From Calothrix sp. NIES-4105 (lineage in GTDB: Bacteria; Cyanobacteriota; Cyanobacteriia; Cyanobacteriales; Nostocaceae), in the NCBI RefSeq assembly GCF_002368415.1, contig NZ_AP018290.1:434001-498000 (forward strand): DNA of 64,000 bases, given 5' to 3'. The notes beneath the pieces were generated by a model, which was not told where the DNA came from, made no database searches, and worked only from the letters and a program-made list of their open reading frames with translations. How positions within the stretch are numbered: the stretch's first letter is position 1; every line of letters starts with the position of its first letter. Below, piece by piece: positions 54,816-63,905 of this stretch. Position numbers and translations under genes: made by a program.

Positions 54816-55730
54816 TCAAACTCCCGCGAAATCTGCGGGTGTAACGTTATAACCACCGTATTCTTCCATATAACGGAGGATGGAAGTTCCAAATTGATCA
54901 TAACTAACTTTGTTATTTAGCAGCAAGTCCGCTACTCCACCAGAACCACGCAAGTGGGCGCCGGCTAAAATACCAGAAAGGCTGATAGTAATTGTTTTAG
55001 ATGTTCCTCTATCTGTAAATATTTTTTGCCTGCCAAGATAATTATTTATTAACTGTCCTTTTGCTGCCAGCTTTTTGTTGACACGTTGCCAGTTGAGGTT
55101 AAAAGCCTCACGAATAGCAATTTCTTGAACTTGAGGCGAATTTTGGAATTGCTCTTTACTGTAAATGCCGTTCTTCCCTGTCCAAATACCTCGCCAATAA
55201 TTCTTGTTGGTGCCTCGACCATAGAAAGTAGTTGCTTTGTAATAGCCAAGGTCAATTAATAAAGATTCTCCAAATTGATATTTACCCATAAAACCTAGTG
55301 AGTTTTCTACCTTGTATTGATTTGGGTCGCCTGATGGTAAACCAGATTCCACTTTTCCCAAAGCTTCGAGCATTTGGTTAAAATCTCCCTTACCAATAAT
55401 AGGCGCCTGATTTGGATTAAACTCTGTTCCAGATGTGTAACCAGGAATACAAATCTGCTGACCAGGTTCAAGGAAGGCAACTTCTGCATCTGTAAACGCA
55501 CTACCATCTAGTTTTTTAATTTCACGCCAACGATTACCGTTACCTAAATTAGATTGAGCAATTCGGAAGAGCGTATCCCCAGATTTGAAAGTGTATAGAT
55601 TACCGAATCGACAAAACGAACTATTTTGAGCAATAACAACTGCTCCTGCAGACTGTATAAAAGCGATAAGTGATGTTTTTGCTATTAAACAAGCTAAACT
55701 CAACGCTGTGAAAGATTTACGTACAAGCAT
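54816..55730 (-). CDS. LysM protein with lysozyme-like C-terminal domain
   Basis: 304 residues. A signal-like N-terminus (MLVRKSFTALSLACLIAKTSLIAFIQSAGA) is followed by a LysM domain (about 44-96: YTFKSGDTLFRIAQSNLGNGNRWREIKKL to EPGQQICIPG), which binds peptidoglycan. The C-terminal part has the look of a lytic transglycosylase/lysozyme-like domain: ALGKVESGLPSG (Glu128 as possible acid) and SLGFMGKYQFGESLLIDLGYY. It likely remodels the cell wall. Whether it is catalytic depends on Glu128, inferred from alignment by eye. Confidence 0.78.
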   Translation of the reverse strand: MLVRKSFTALSLACLIAKTSLIAFIQSAGAVVIAQNSSFCRFGNLYTFKSGDTLFRIAQSNLGNGNRWREIKKLDGSAFTDAEVAFLEPGQQICIPGYTSGTEFNPNQAPIIGKGDFNQMLEALGKVESGLPSGDPNQYKVENSLGFMGKYQFGESLLIDLGYYKATTFYGRGTNKNYWRGIWTGKNGIYSKEQFQNSPQVQEIAIREAFNLNWQRVNKKLAAKGQLINNYLGRQKIFTDRGTSKTITISLSGILAGAHLRGSGGVADLLLNNKVSYDQFGTSILRYMEEYGGYNVTPADFAGV

Positions 55731-55773
55731 AATTAATTTTCATGAGCGCGCATTTTGTTTTAGTTTACATCTA

Positions 55774-55986
55774 TTAGCCACCTTTTACGTACTGGTAATG
55801 CAGGTTATTCAAAATGCGGAACCGACGATTGAAAGAAGTCTGGTAAGCAAGAAATAACAACCCACGATCTGTTTTTTCATTATCGCCCTCTACAAAGAGA
55901 CAAAAAATGTCAGGTGTATCATCCCAAGTTTTACCAATTATATAGTAAGCAACACTATCACCAAGACTAGTTGCCTGTTTTCCCAT
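55774..55986 (-). CDS. Short hypothetical protein, possibly truncated
   Basis: 70 residues that look coding (SVAYYIIGKTWDDTPDIFCLFVEGDNEKTDRGLLFLAYQ). The frame is open upstream to about 56042 with residues of similar character (VTDRFFSNP) but no start codon, so the gene may be 5'-truncated. No family was recognised. Confidence 0.4.
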   Translation of the reverse strand: MGKQATSLGDSVAYYIIGKTWDDTPDIFCLFVEGDNEKTDRGLLFLAYQTSFNRRFRILNNLHYQYVKGG

Positions 55987-56074
55987 CGGGTTACTAAAAA
56001 ATCTGTCCGTAACACCTGTAACATCAACTCCTAAAACTTGAAGTTTGTTTTATTCTTACGACCGACCTAAATTA

Positions 56075-56752
56075 TTACAACACACTTTTTATCTCCTGCT
56101 TAGACAAACAATAAGTGATGTAGCCAATGTAAACAGATAGTAGTGCTGCCCAGAAACACCATATTGAAACAAATGCATATTCAAAAACAATGTAACTGAA
56201 GGCAAATGAGCAAAATAACAACCCTCCTAAAACTTTAAGTTTTGCTTCAGAGGCAATTAACAAAGGAATCACGGTTATACATGCGTAGATAAGGCGAGAC
56301 ATATTTCTTGGCATGAAAGCATCGAAAATAAGTATAGTTTGATATTTGATTGAGCCATATTGCGTTGCAACAGAGAACCACTGCTCGTTAATCAAAAAGG
56401 GGATATATAGTAGTGTGCCAAAAATTACTCCTATAACAGCAGCAAACCGACAAATATTTTTGATGCTTGCATCTTCCTCTATCAGCGAAACTGACATAGG
56501 TGTCCAGAATAGCCAAAAACAGTGGGAGAAAAATAGAAAGCCTAGAGAACTTAGTTGAACTAAATTTTTACTATCTGAATTCGTTCCAATCCACACAAAA
56601 CCTTCCAAAGCCTGCTGTATGCCAAATACTAACGGGATGGCAGCGAAAGGCAAATACATTCTTGTTTTTGCTTTGGCAGTTCTAAGGCAGTAAAGACCCG
56701 TGGAAATCAACAATGCGCTAGCTGTAAAGCTTGCTTCGGCAGAAAAGCACAT
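56075..56752 (-). CDS. DUF6629 family membrane protein
   Basis: 225 residues with about six to seven transmembrane helices. The N-terminus MCFSAEASFTASALLISTGLY is diagnostic of the DUF6629 family, and the following PFAAIPLVFGIQQALEGFVW block is also typical. Members are uncharacterised integral membrane proteins found widely in bacteria. No operon partner is nearby. Function unknown. Confidence 0.85.
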   Translation of the reverse strand: MCFSAEASFTASALLISTGLYCLRTAKAKTRMYLPFAAIPLVFGIQQALEGFVWIGTNSDSKNLVQLSSLGFLFFSHCFWLFWTPMSVSLIEEDASIKNICRFAAVIGVIFGTLLYIPFLINEQWFSVATQYGSIKYQTILIFDAFMPRNMSRLIYACITVIPLLIASEAKLKVLGGLLFCSFAFSYIVFEYAFVSIWCFWAALLSVYIGYITYCLSKQEIKSVL

Positions 56753-57138
56753 ATTTCTCCTATTTTAGGTAGCAGCTTAATGTTAAACTATTCAATGTAT
56801 TTACACTGATTTTAAGTATTAATAATTAATTAAAGTTAAGTTATCAGCCGATAATTATTAAAAATTGTAATCTCAGAATAAACGGCGCCAAGCTGTCGCA
56901 CGCACCTCTTTGAATGCAGCGTCTGTAGACCCTTAGAGGTTGTTTGAAAAGTCTAAAAAGATACATAAAACCCCTCTCCAAACCTCTCATGCCAGTCCGC
57001 TCAACGGGGGGAACCCCCGCACGCGGCTGGCTCCCCGATGCGGGGAGAGGCTTTAGAAAGCCAATATAATCGTTCCCCTTCCCTTGTAGGATGCTGCTGG
57101 CGAGGGGGTTGCGCCCATTATTTCATTAAAACAGGCGT

Positions 57139-57210
57139 GTAGAGACGCGCAGAGCGGAGTGTACCGCAGGTAAATTTTCCTGCGGAGAAGCTTCGCTTGC
57201 GCGTCTCTAC
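57139..57210. repeat. Long TAGAGACGCGC hairpin
   Basis: Inverted arms starting GTAGAGACGCGC and ending GCGCGTCTCTAC enclose a second inverted pair (CCGCAGG/CCTGCGG). Same family as 16791-16816 and 52361-52386. Confidence 0.65.
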
Positions 57211-57346
57211 ATCTCTGCAAACAACGCAAAATCGTGGTTTTGAGGGGTAAGACCTCTGAATCTTACCCGCATAGTACTGTAAGTACTATGCTAATAGCAA
57301 AAGTCCTTTGAAGAGGACTAAGAAAGTCTGTTACAATCACTTATCC

Positions 57347-57406
57347 GGTGCGTGACGCTACAAGTCTTATCACTACGTTCAAATTTTTTCCGAAGCGTCA
57401 CGCACC
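57347..57406. repeat. GGTGCGTGACGC palindromic element
   Basis: Sixty bases with perfect inverted ends GGTGCGTGACGC / GCGTCACGCACC. The loop shares AAGTCTTATCACTA and GTTCAAATTTTTTC with the 35414 copy, while the stem base that differs (A or G) is matched by its partner (T or C). Confidence 0.8.
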
Positions 57407-57697
57407 CTACGGTTTTTATGTGCCGATTGCGTAAGTCCTAACCAAGAAACTTAAACTTCATTTAACAAACACAGTGGCTTGGTTGGGTGAAAATTGGTAC
57501 AAGCTACTATGTATCGTAAATTTAACAACTGTGTATCGTAAATTTAACAACTTAAATTAAATTGACCAAAAAGTGCATAACCTGATTCCGCTCATCCCTA
57601 TATGTTATTGTGACTTTCCACATTAGTAATTTTGTGGAGATTATCCAAAGCGCATTGATAACACAGTGTTATTCAGGCGCCTGCCGATTAAGTATCC

Positions 57698-57804
57698 TCA
57701 CATCTTGCATCTTCTCAACAAGGGTAAGGTGGGCAGTGCCCACCTACGTAAAAATAAGCATTACAAGCTCTTTCATTCTCAATAGCTCGTGGTGCAAGAT
57801 GTCA
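57698..57804. mobile_element. Palindromic element with TCACATCTTGCA termini (copy 2)
   Basis: Inverted copy of the 39128-39236 element, with ends TCACATCTTGCATC and GGTGCAAGATGTCA, and an internal GGTGGGCAGTGCCCACC palindrome. About 80 percent alike by eye. No coding content. Confidence 0.75.
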
Positions 57805-57901
57805 GTATCATTTCAAGTCAGTAAATTTGTTCTCTATCGAAAGAAGGATTTTTTGTAATGATTACTTTGAAAGCTGTTCAAAATTTGCGGAGGTATTCAA
57901 A

Positions 57902-58201
57902 ATGTTAGAAGTCGCTGGCTTACCGATTCAGATTACTAAATCTGATTTAGACGAGCTTTTTTTGCCCTATGGCAAAATTCAAATAACTAAAAATTCTATT
58001 GTTATAAAAATTGAAAATACTCAGAGTATTGCGTATGTCGAGCTAGACAAGAATGAAAACGCTGCTCGCGAGCAACTAGATAGAAAGTTGTGGCGCGGTC
58101 AGTCTCTTCGTGTCGATCAACATAGAGGAGATGGTTTACTGGTTGGTCAGCCTGAAAGTAGGGGTACTGGAAACAACAATAGCGGAAACAAAAGCAATTA
58201 A
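57902..58201 (+). CDS. RRM-type RNA-binding protein
   Basis: 99 residues from the ATG at 57902, which has a GGAGG-type site upstream; the frame is open further upstream but without support. The RNA-recognition fold is suggested by LEVAGLP (RNP2-like), a first helix SDLDELFLPYGK, SIAYVELDKNENAAREQLD (RNP1-like with helix) and RKLWRGQSLRVDQ, then a Gly/Asn-rich tail. RRM proteins of cyanobacteria bind RNA and are often cold-regulated, but RNP1 here is weak. Next downstream is the degenerate CHAT gene, 131 bases away, so they may share a transcript. Confidence 0.65.
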   Translation: MLEVAGLPIQITKSDLDELFLPYGKIQITKNSIVIKIENTQSIAYVELDKNENAAREQLDRKLWRGQSLRVDQHRGDGLLVGQPESRGTGNNNSGNKSN

Positions 58202-58332
58202 GAGGAAAGAGAATCCAGTACATAGCTGAAGTCTTTATGGCAAAACGTTGCTTTCTGCTAGTAGCAATGCACGCACATTTATGCAAACGCGGAATTAATC
58301 AATTTTCACATACACAGGAGTAAATTTAGTAT

Positions 58333-59262
58333 ATGAATGAACTTACACGAGACAAAAAAACAATTTTATTTATAGGAACATATACCCGAAATATAGGCGT
58401 AGCTGAAGAGTTGGACAATATTAAAATAATTATGAGAGAAAATAATAGTGGATTTGATGTTGAGAGTAAATATCTTAGGAAAGTTTCCGATCTATTTCAG
58501 AATACTACAAGTCCTAGCCCTCAAATTATTCATATTTCTGGGGAAGGTAAACCAGATGGCACACTCAAAATTCCTGACCTTGATAATGAAGATAAAGAAG
58601 ACGAATTAAGACCAGATGTTTTAGTTGAATATTTTGCAAACAACAAGTATGTTAACTGTGTGGTTCTCAATTTTTGCTACTCAAAACCAGTTGCTGAATT
58701 AATTGCTCCCCACATTCAATGTGTGATTGGAATAGATGGTTTTATTCAGAGAAGAGCCGCAATTGAATTTTCTCAAAGCTTTTATGCATCTTTGAAAAGT
58801 AAACCTCCAGGCTTAAATAGTGTGGATGAAGCATTTTCAATAGGACAGGCTGCTGCTCTCGACAGAAGCAGAGAGAAGAAATATGTTATGCTTAAGAAGC
58901 AACCGGAAATGCAACTAATAGAACCCACTGAGAGAAGCAATATTCCGATGAATTGTAAATTTAGCGGTAATTTCAGTAACTTGCCTGAAGGTGCAAGTAT
59001 GTGGGCTTATGTAAACGCTACATTAGAGCGCAAATTTTATTTGGTTCCAATAGAGGACTATTACAGTAATGGAACATGGCAAAAAGAGGTGATTATTGGT
59101 ATGGAAACTGACACTAATACTTATAGAGTAGGCGTTTTGATTGCAGATACGGAAGTTACAAAAACCTTAAACGAGGATTTTTCTAAATTAGGTATTTTGC
59201 GCTTCGATAATTTGCCTAATGGAGCGATAAAGTTCGGCGACCGCGCAGTTAAAAGACAGTAG
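58333..59262 (+). CDS. CHAT-like protein with the catalytic His replaced by Glu
   Basis: 309 residues. The N-terminal ~190 residues align with the CHAT domain at the start of the 1342-residue protein: TILFIGTYTRN, IIHISGEGKPDGTLKI, VNCVVLNFCYSKPVAELI. In active CHAT domains the second position of the motif is His (HFCGHG); here it is Glu71 (HISGEG), while the Cys (115) is present. The C-terminal ~105 residues (MNCKFSGNFSNLPEGASMWAYVNATLERKFYLVPIEDY) resemble small beta-rich domains found attached to effectors and secreted proteins (LPEGAxLWxxVxxxxRYYP pattern). Perhaps a catalytically dead CHAT decoy, adaptor or regulator of the adjacent convergent CHAT-nSTAND-WD40 protein. Confidence 0.8.
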   Translation: MNELTRDKKTILFIGTYTRNIGVAEELDNIKIIMRENNSGFDVESKYLRKVSDLFQNTTSPSPQIIHISGEGKPDGTLKIPDLDNEDKEDELRPDVLVEYFANNKYVNCVVLNFCYSKPVAELIAPHIQCVIGIDGFIQRRAAIEFSQSFYASLKSKPPGLNSVDEAFSIGQAAALDRSREKKYVMLKKQPEMQLIEPTERSNIPMNCKFSGNFSNLPEGASMWAYVNATLERKFYLVPIEDYYSNGTWQKEVIIGMETDTNTYRVGVLIADTEVTKTLNEDFSKLGILRFDNLPNGAIKFGDRAVKRQ

Positions 59263-59329
59263 GATATCTTAATTTGGGGTTGCTGATTTATTTGTGGGAT
59301 GAACATACAGTTAACTTGCAATACTTACA

Positions 59330-62300
59330 TCAATTGCATAATTCTTTTAAACTATTTGCTTGAGTCTTTAAATAGTCGCTGACCTGCCTACATCCTTTTT
59401 CAAGCAACCCTTTCAAACTAATATCTGACACGTCCCATAGCAAAACAAGTTTATCTCCACCAGCAGAAACTAGCCATTTGCTATCGTGGCTAAAACTCAC
59501 ACTATGCACCATATCACTGTGTCCGCTCAGTGTTGTAATTAATGTTCCATCACTTCGCCAAAGTTTTATTGTTCTGTCACTACTAGCAGATGCAATCATT
59601 TTCCCATCTGGGCTAAAGGAGGCATCCAATACTGTAGCAGTTTGTCTGCTCAGTGTTGTAATTAATGTTCCATCACTTCGCCAAAGATTTATTGTTTTGT
59701 CACCACTAGCAGTGACGATTGTTTTTCCATCTGGACTGAAACCGACAGACCAAATTTCGCGTTTGTGCCCCTTCAGCGTTCGGAGTTGTTGACCCCTAAA
59801 ACTCCACAATTTTACAGTTTTGTCATCACCAGCAGTAGCAATTGTTTGTTTATCGGGGCTTATTGCGATACTTAACACTCTATTTTTGTGTCCTTTCAGG
59901 GTTATAGGTTCTTTACCGTCTAAACTCCAAAGTTTCGCGGTTCCATCAGCACTAGCAGAGGCAATCGTCTGTCCGTCGTTACTAAAGCTAACGGAAACGA
60001 CCCGATCTTTATGTTGTCCCAGTGTTCTTTGGGCTTGTCCATCTAGACTCCAAAGCTTTATTGTCGTGTCATCACCGCCACTAACAATAGTTTTGCCATC
60101 TGGACTAAAACTAACGGTATTTACTTTACCTTTATGCCCTGTCCGGATAGAGAGCAGCTTACCTTCTCGACTCCAAATTCTCACCGTTCCGTCAGAGCTT
60201 GCACTTGCAATCAGTTTACCATCCAGGCTAAACTTGCCACTAAGTGCATTGTCCTGATGCCCAACCAAAACAGTCAACCAGCTTCTATTTACTTGCCAAA
60301 GTTTAGCAATCCCATCGTTACCCACAGTTGCAAGTATCTTTCCATCTGGACTAAAAGTGACACTAGGAATTGCCCCTTCATGGCTTAACCAAGTATCCAG
60401 TAATCTGCCATCTCGTGCCCAGAGCCTTACGGTTCCATCATCACTACTAGAAACAATTATTTGTCCATCCCTACTGATACTAACGCTCCATACCTGTCCA
60501 GAATGCTCAAGGGTTTTTAGAAGCGTACCCTTTTGATCCCAGAGCTTCACTGTCCCATCTACACTACCAGTAGCTATCATACCGTCATCGCTCAAGTCTG
60601 TACTTATAACGGCGCCAGAGTGTTTGTCGAAAGTTTTTAATAGCTTCTTACCATCAAGGCTCCAGAACTTTACCGTTTTGTCATTGCTAACCGTGATAAT
60701 TTGATCGCCTTTAGGACTAAAACTCACTTGCCTTACCAAGTCCTGATGACCCTTAAGAATAGAGAGTAACTGCCCGTCTAGTCGCCACAGTTTTACGGTG
60801 TTGTCAGCACTAGCAGTAGCAATCGTCTTTCCATCAGGGCTAAAACTGACACTCATAACCCAATCGTCATGAGCAGGAATAACTCGTATTATGTTGCCGT
60901 TGCTGTCCCAAAGCCTGACCGTTCTATCCACACTGCCAGAAGCAATCGTCTTGCCATCAGGGCTAAAACGCACGCTCATGATCTGTTGTGTATGTCCTTC
61001 TAAAGTTTTTAATAGGCTTCCATCTCGTCGCCACAACTTGACTGTGTTATCATGGCTAGCTGTAGCAAGCATCTGACCATTCGGGCTAAAGCTAACACTC
61101 TGAATAGCATCTTGATGCCCTTGCAAGCGGTTTTGCTCTCTCACCCACTTCACTGACTGTCCCAAATTTGTTAAAATATCAGCCTGAACTTGTTGGTCAT
61201 TGATGCCAAGAGGAAATTGTTGCAAACGCTTCCCTGCTCTTAATGCATCAATTAGCGTATCAAAAGAATTTCGATTCGCCGTGAAATTAGCTTTTGCAGA
61301 TTGGTTCAAAGCCTGAATTTGCCCGATTTCTGCTTGTCTCCATTGATATCCAGCAAAAACAGCGAATCCAGCAAAGAATACTGATGTAATCGAAGTTAGA
61401 ACAATCCGACGTTTTCTACGTTCTTCCTCTTGCTTAAGTAGTCGATCGCGCAGTTTCACGCTGGCTTGGATAAACTCTTGTTCCGCTTCACTCATATCCA
61501 AGGGGCGTTGTTTCAGGTACTCTTCGGCTAACGCTAACGCTGTACCCCGCAACAACGCCCCTTCATCCCGTTGCGTTTGTTGCCATTCATACATTGCCCT
61601 CCGCAACCGCTCCTGCCAAGCGCGAAATTGGCGATTAGCATTCATCCACTTGTGCAAAGTTACCCATTCTCTAATTAGTGCTTCATGGACAACCTCTACC
61701 GTATCTTCTCCTGACTTATTATCGCGTCCCGTAACAACTAAACGCGCGGTATGTCCTGCTAAATAAGTTACTAATCCCCAATTTTCTTCCCCAACTTCTT
61801 TACGTGTAGCCTTGCGCCGAGTATCTTCTGTTCCTTCCCCTGGACGTACTAATTGTATAAAAACTTGTGGCGCCTTAAGTTGTTCTGTTTCGCTTAATTG
61901 ACTATAAATCTGCTGGGCATGATTAGCTAATGCCTTTTTTACGCCACCAATTTCATCATATGCTTTGTGAGCTAACATTCGGTTTTGCTGCTTTGACCAT
62001 AGTCGGGTTAGCGCAAATTCTAACAGTGGTAAATTACCTGCTTGAAGCCCCACATCATCCAAAATTCGCTCTTGTAATTGTGCCTCAAGTTGTACTTCTA
62101 GCTTTTGTGCGGGTTGCGTGATGGCTGCAATTAGTTCCTCTCTACTCATGGAACTTACTAGTTGGGGTGTAAACTTTTGCAGTGCATCTCGTAATGGACG
62201 GTAGGAGAGAACATAGCCGTAAAAGTCCGCGCGTAAAGTCAAGACCAGTGTTAAACTTTTTTGATGAATAGCCGTAAGTAATGTATTTGCAAAACTATCT

Positions 62301-63358
62301 TGCTCTTCTTTTTGGCAAAGAGTATAAAGTTCTTCAAATTGATCTATAAACAATAGAAGACGTTTATCTGAATTATGTTCTATAATACGAGACGCTACCT
62401 GCTGCAACGTGACTTTACCCTCTTGAATATCTGCTGCTAGTCCAGGCACCAATCTCAATTTTTCAGTCTCACTAATTTCTGGTTCTAGTTGACGCACTAA
62501 TGCCGAAGCTAACTGATAAAATGGTTGATTACCAGGACGAAAAGATTCAATCAGCCAACTTCCTTCATCTCGCAACTGGGGAATTAGTCCAGCAAATACC
62601 ACCGAAGATTTGCCGCTACCACTTGGGCCAATTACTGCTACGAGCGGCTCTTTATGAGTTGCTTGCACTAAACTATTTACTAGTATCTCTCGTCCAAAAA
62701 AGAATGCTGCATCCTCTTCTGCAAATGCAGATAATCCTTGGTAGGGGTTAGGAGGAATAATTTCTATTTGCGATGCTATAGGGATAATTGACCGTTTTTT
62801 TCTCAGTACCGGGATTTGTTGTGATAAAAAACTAATCATTTGAGAACAGCCAAGCTCATAAGCAAATTCTACCTCTTCCCCTACTAGCAGCGCATCATAA
62901 AACGCTACAGCAAAAGTAATGGCTGCTTTATCTCCTACTGCCGAATTCATGCCAATCACATAATTAACGTGTTGGCTAATTGCTTCTGCTTGCACTTCTG
63001 AGTAACAAGCGTTTAAAAGTACGCAATTAACTCCTTTAGTGGCAAATAGCTTAAACATGCTCGCTAATGCTTCGGCTGTTATTAATTCTAGCTGTCCTGT
63101 TTCGTCTTCTAAAACAATACCATCTTCTCCGGCGCCGTGTCCGCAAAAGTGAACAATAGTCGGCTGATAATCTAATATAGCTCGGTAAAAGTCGCGCGCT
63201 CTTACTGCCCACTTTTGCTCTAATTTAAACTCCTCTCGTTTGTTAGCACGTCGCAATCCTTCATCAATTTCCCGCACTTCTTTATCGAGTCGTAACCTTG
63301 AGCTACTTGTCGGATTTGCAGCCAAAATTAAAATGGTTTTAACTTGGGTGTTACTCAT
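59330..63358 (-). CDS. CHAT-nSTAND-WD40 signalling protein
   Basis: 1342 residues in four parts. CHAT (about 1-185) has His74 in VHFCGHG and Cys118 in LNACYS, so it looks active. The nSTAND ATPase (about 205-640) starts NPYQGLSAFAEEDAAFFFGRE, has Walker A GPSGSGKSS (Lys250), Walker B LLLFIDQFEEL (Asp339) and a helical end. One transmembrane segment (about 650-670) links to 14 WD40 blades (about 735-1310), two seven-bladed propellers, each ending in a KLW- or RLW-type motif. STAND proteins sense a trigger by a repeat domain and activate an effector; here the effector is the CHAT protease-like domain and the sensor the WD40 region. Immune-like or stress signalling is plausible, target unknown. 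Confidence 0.92.
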   Translation of the reverse strand: MSNTQVKTILILAANPTSSSRLRLDKEVREIDEGLRRANKREEFKLEQKWAVRARDFYRAILDYQPTIVHFCGHGAGEDGIVLEDETGQLELITAEALASMFKLFATKGVNCVLLNACYSEVQAEAISQHVNYVIGMNSAVGDKAAITFAVAFYDALLVGEEVEFAYELGCSQMISFLSQQIPVLRKKRSIIPIASQIEIIPPNPYQGLSAFAEEDAAFFFGREILVNSLVQATHKEPLVAVIGPSGSGKSSVVFAGLIPQLRDEGSWLIESFRPGNQPFYQLASALVRQLEPEISETEKLRLVPGLAADIQEGKVTLQQVASRIIEHNSDKRLLLFIDQFEELYTLCQKEEQDSFANTLLTAIHQKSLTLVLTLRADFYGYVLSYRPLRDALQKFTPQLVSSMSREELIAAITQPAQKLEVQLEAQLQERILDDVGLQAGNLPLLEFALTRLWSKQQNRMLAHKAYDEIGGVKKALANHAQQIYSQLSETEQLKAPQVFIQLVRPGEGTEDTRRKATRKEVGEENWGLVTYLAGHTARLVVTGRDNKSGEDTVEVVHEALIREWVTLHKWMNANRQFRAWQERLRRAMYEWQQTQRDEGALLRGTALALAEEYLKQRPLDMSEAEQEFIQASVKLRDRLLKQEEERRKRRIVLTSITSVFFAGFAVFAGYQWRQAEIGQIQALNQSAKANFTANRNSFDTLIDALRAGKRLQQFPLGINDQQVQADILTNLGQSVKWVREQNRLQGHQDAIQSVSFSPNGQMLATASHDNTVKLWRRDGSLLKTLEGHTQQIMSVRFSPDGKTIASGSVDRTVRLWDSNGNIIRVIPAHDDWVMSVSFSPDGKTIATASADNTVKLWRLDGQLLSILKGHQDLVRQVSFSPKGDQIITVSNDKTVKFWSLDGKKLLKTFDKHSGAVISTDLSDDGMIATGSVDGTVKLWDQKGTLLKTLEHSGQVWSVSISRDGQIIVSSSDDGTVRLWARDGRLLDTWLSHEGAIPSVTFSPDGKILATVGNDGIAKLWQVNRSWLTVLVGHQDNALSGKFSLDGKLIASASSDGTVRIWSREGKLLSIRTGHKGKVNTVSFSPDGKTIVSGGDDTTIKLWSLDGQAQRTLGQHKDRVVSVSFSNDGQTIASASADGTAKLWSLDGKEPITLKGHKNRVLSIAISPDKQTIATAGDDKTVKLWSFRGQQLRTLKGHKREIWSVGFSPDGKTIVTASGDKTINLWRSDGTLITTLSRQTATVLDASFSPDGKMIASASSDRTIKLWRSDGTLITTLSGHSDMVHSVSFSHDSKWLVSAGGDKLVLLWDVSDISLKGLLEKGCRQVSDYLKTQANSLKELCN

Positions 63359-63905
63359 TTAATTAACGCTTCATCTGCTTGGTAAAAGGACTTTAACAGA
63401 CATGACAGAGCCTCGCATTAAGGCGCCTTTGCCCTGTTTGGTACCTTTTTTAACAGCCCTGACTTTAAGTATAGTAAATTTTGCTTAAATATTTGAGATT
63501 TCAGTCAAAAACTAGACTAAAGTTAAGTTTATACCTAGAAATTATTAAGAATTGTAAATTTTGACCTCATATAGCAATCCTAAATGATTCATAAAAAATC
63601 AACGTTTAAAATTTACCACAGAGACACAGAGTACACAGAGTTAGAGGTTAAAGAGGTTTTTTACAAATGATTTAGGACTGCTATGTATAACCCATAAAGA
63701 TAAACGTAGCTGCCATATATAAGGGTTGTATTTAAGCTGGAAAAAGTTTTTTGCGTTTGGTTTCTAATTAGTTACCAACAATATTAGGCGCCGGGTTTAT
63801 ATTAAAGAGAAAATACTGCACAATCATCGGGTAGTTTATGGGCGCCGAATTTTAGGCGTTGACAATAGGGCAATATCACTGCCTCTAATTTACATAAGTA
63901 GCTAG
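63359..63905. other. Intergenic region with a MITE copy
   Basis: It contains the third TA-type MITE at 63572-63683. The rest is AT-rich with three GGCGCC sites (63422, 63787, 63841) and no coding frame. It should hold the promoter of the CHAT-nSTAND-WD40 gene near 63360-63450. Confidence 0.5.
63572..63683. mobile_element. TA-target MITE with TAGCAATCC termini (copy 3)
   Basis: 112 bases with long inverted ends TAGCAATCCTAAATGATT and AATGATTTAGGACTGCTA, TA on the left side and TG on the right (a degraded TA). Interior has CACAGAGACACAGAG-type cargo. Best-preserved termini of the three copies. Confidence 0.8.

Larger units (their letters stand above)
56753..57901. repeat. Repeat-rich intergenic region
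   Basis: Over 1 kb without a full gene. From left to right: a pyrimidine/purine repeat with GGGGAGAGGC (about 56968-57055); a long TAGAGACGCGC..GCGCGTCTCTA hairpin (57139-57210) with an inner GCAGG/CCTGC pair; GGTAAGA..TCTTACC (57248-57268) with an AGTACT palindrome beside it; the GGTGCGTGACGC element (57347-57406); two tandem GTATCGTAAATTTAACAACT units (57511-57552); and the TCACATCTTGCACC element (57698-57804). The first ORF after it is the RRM protein. Confidence 0.7.
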
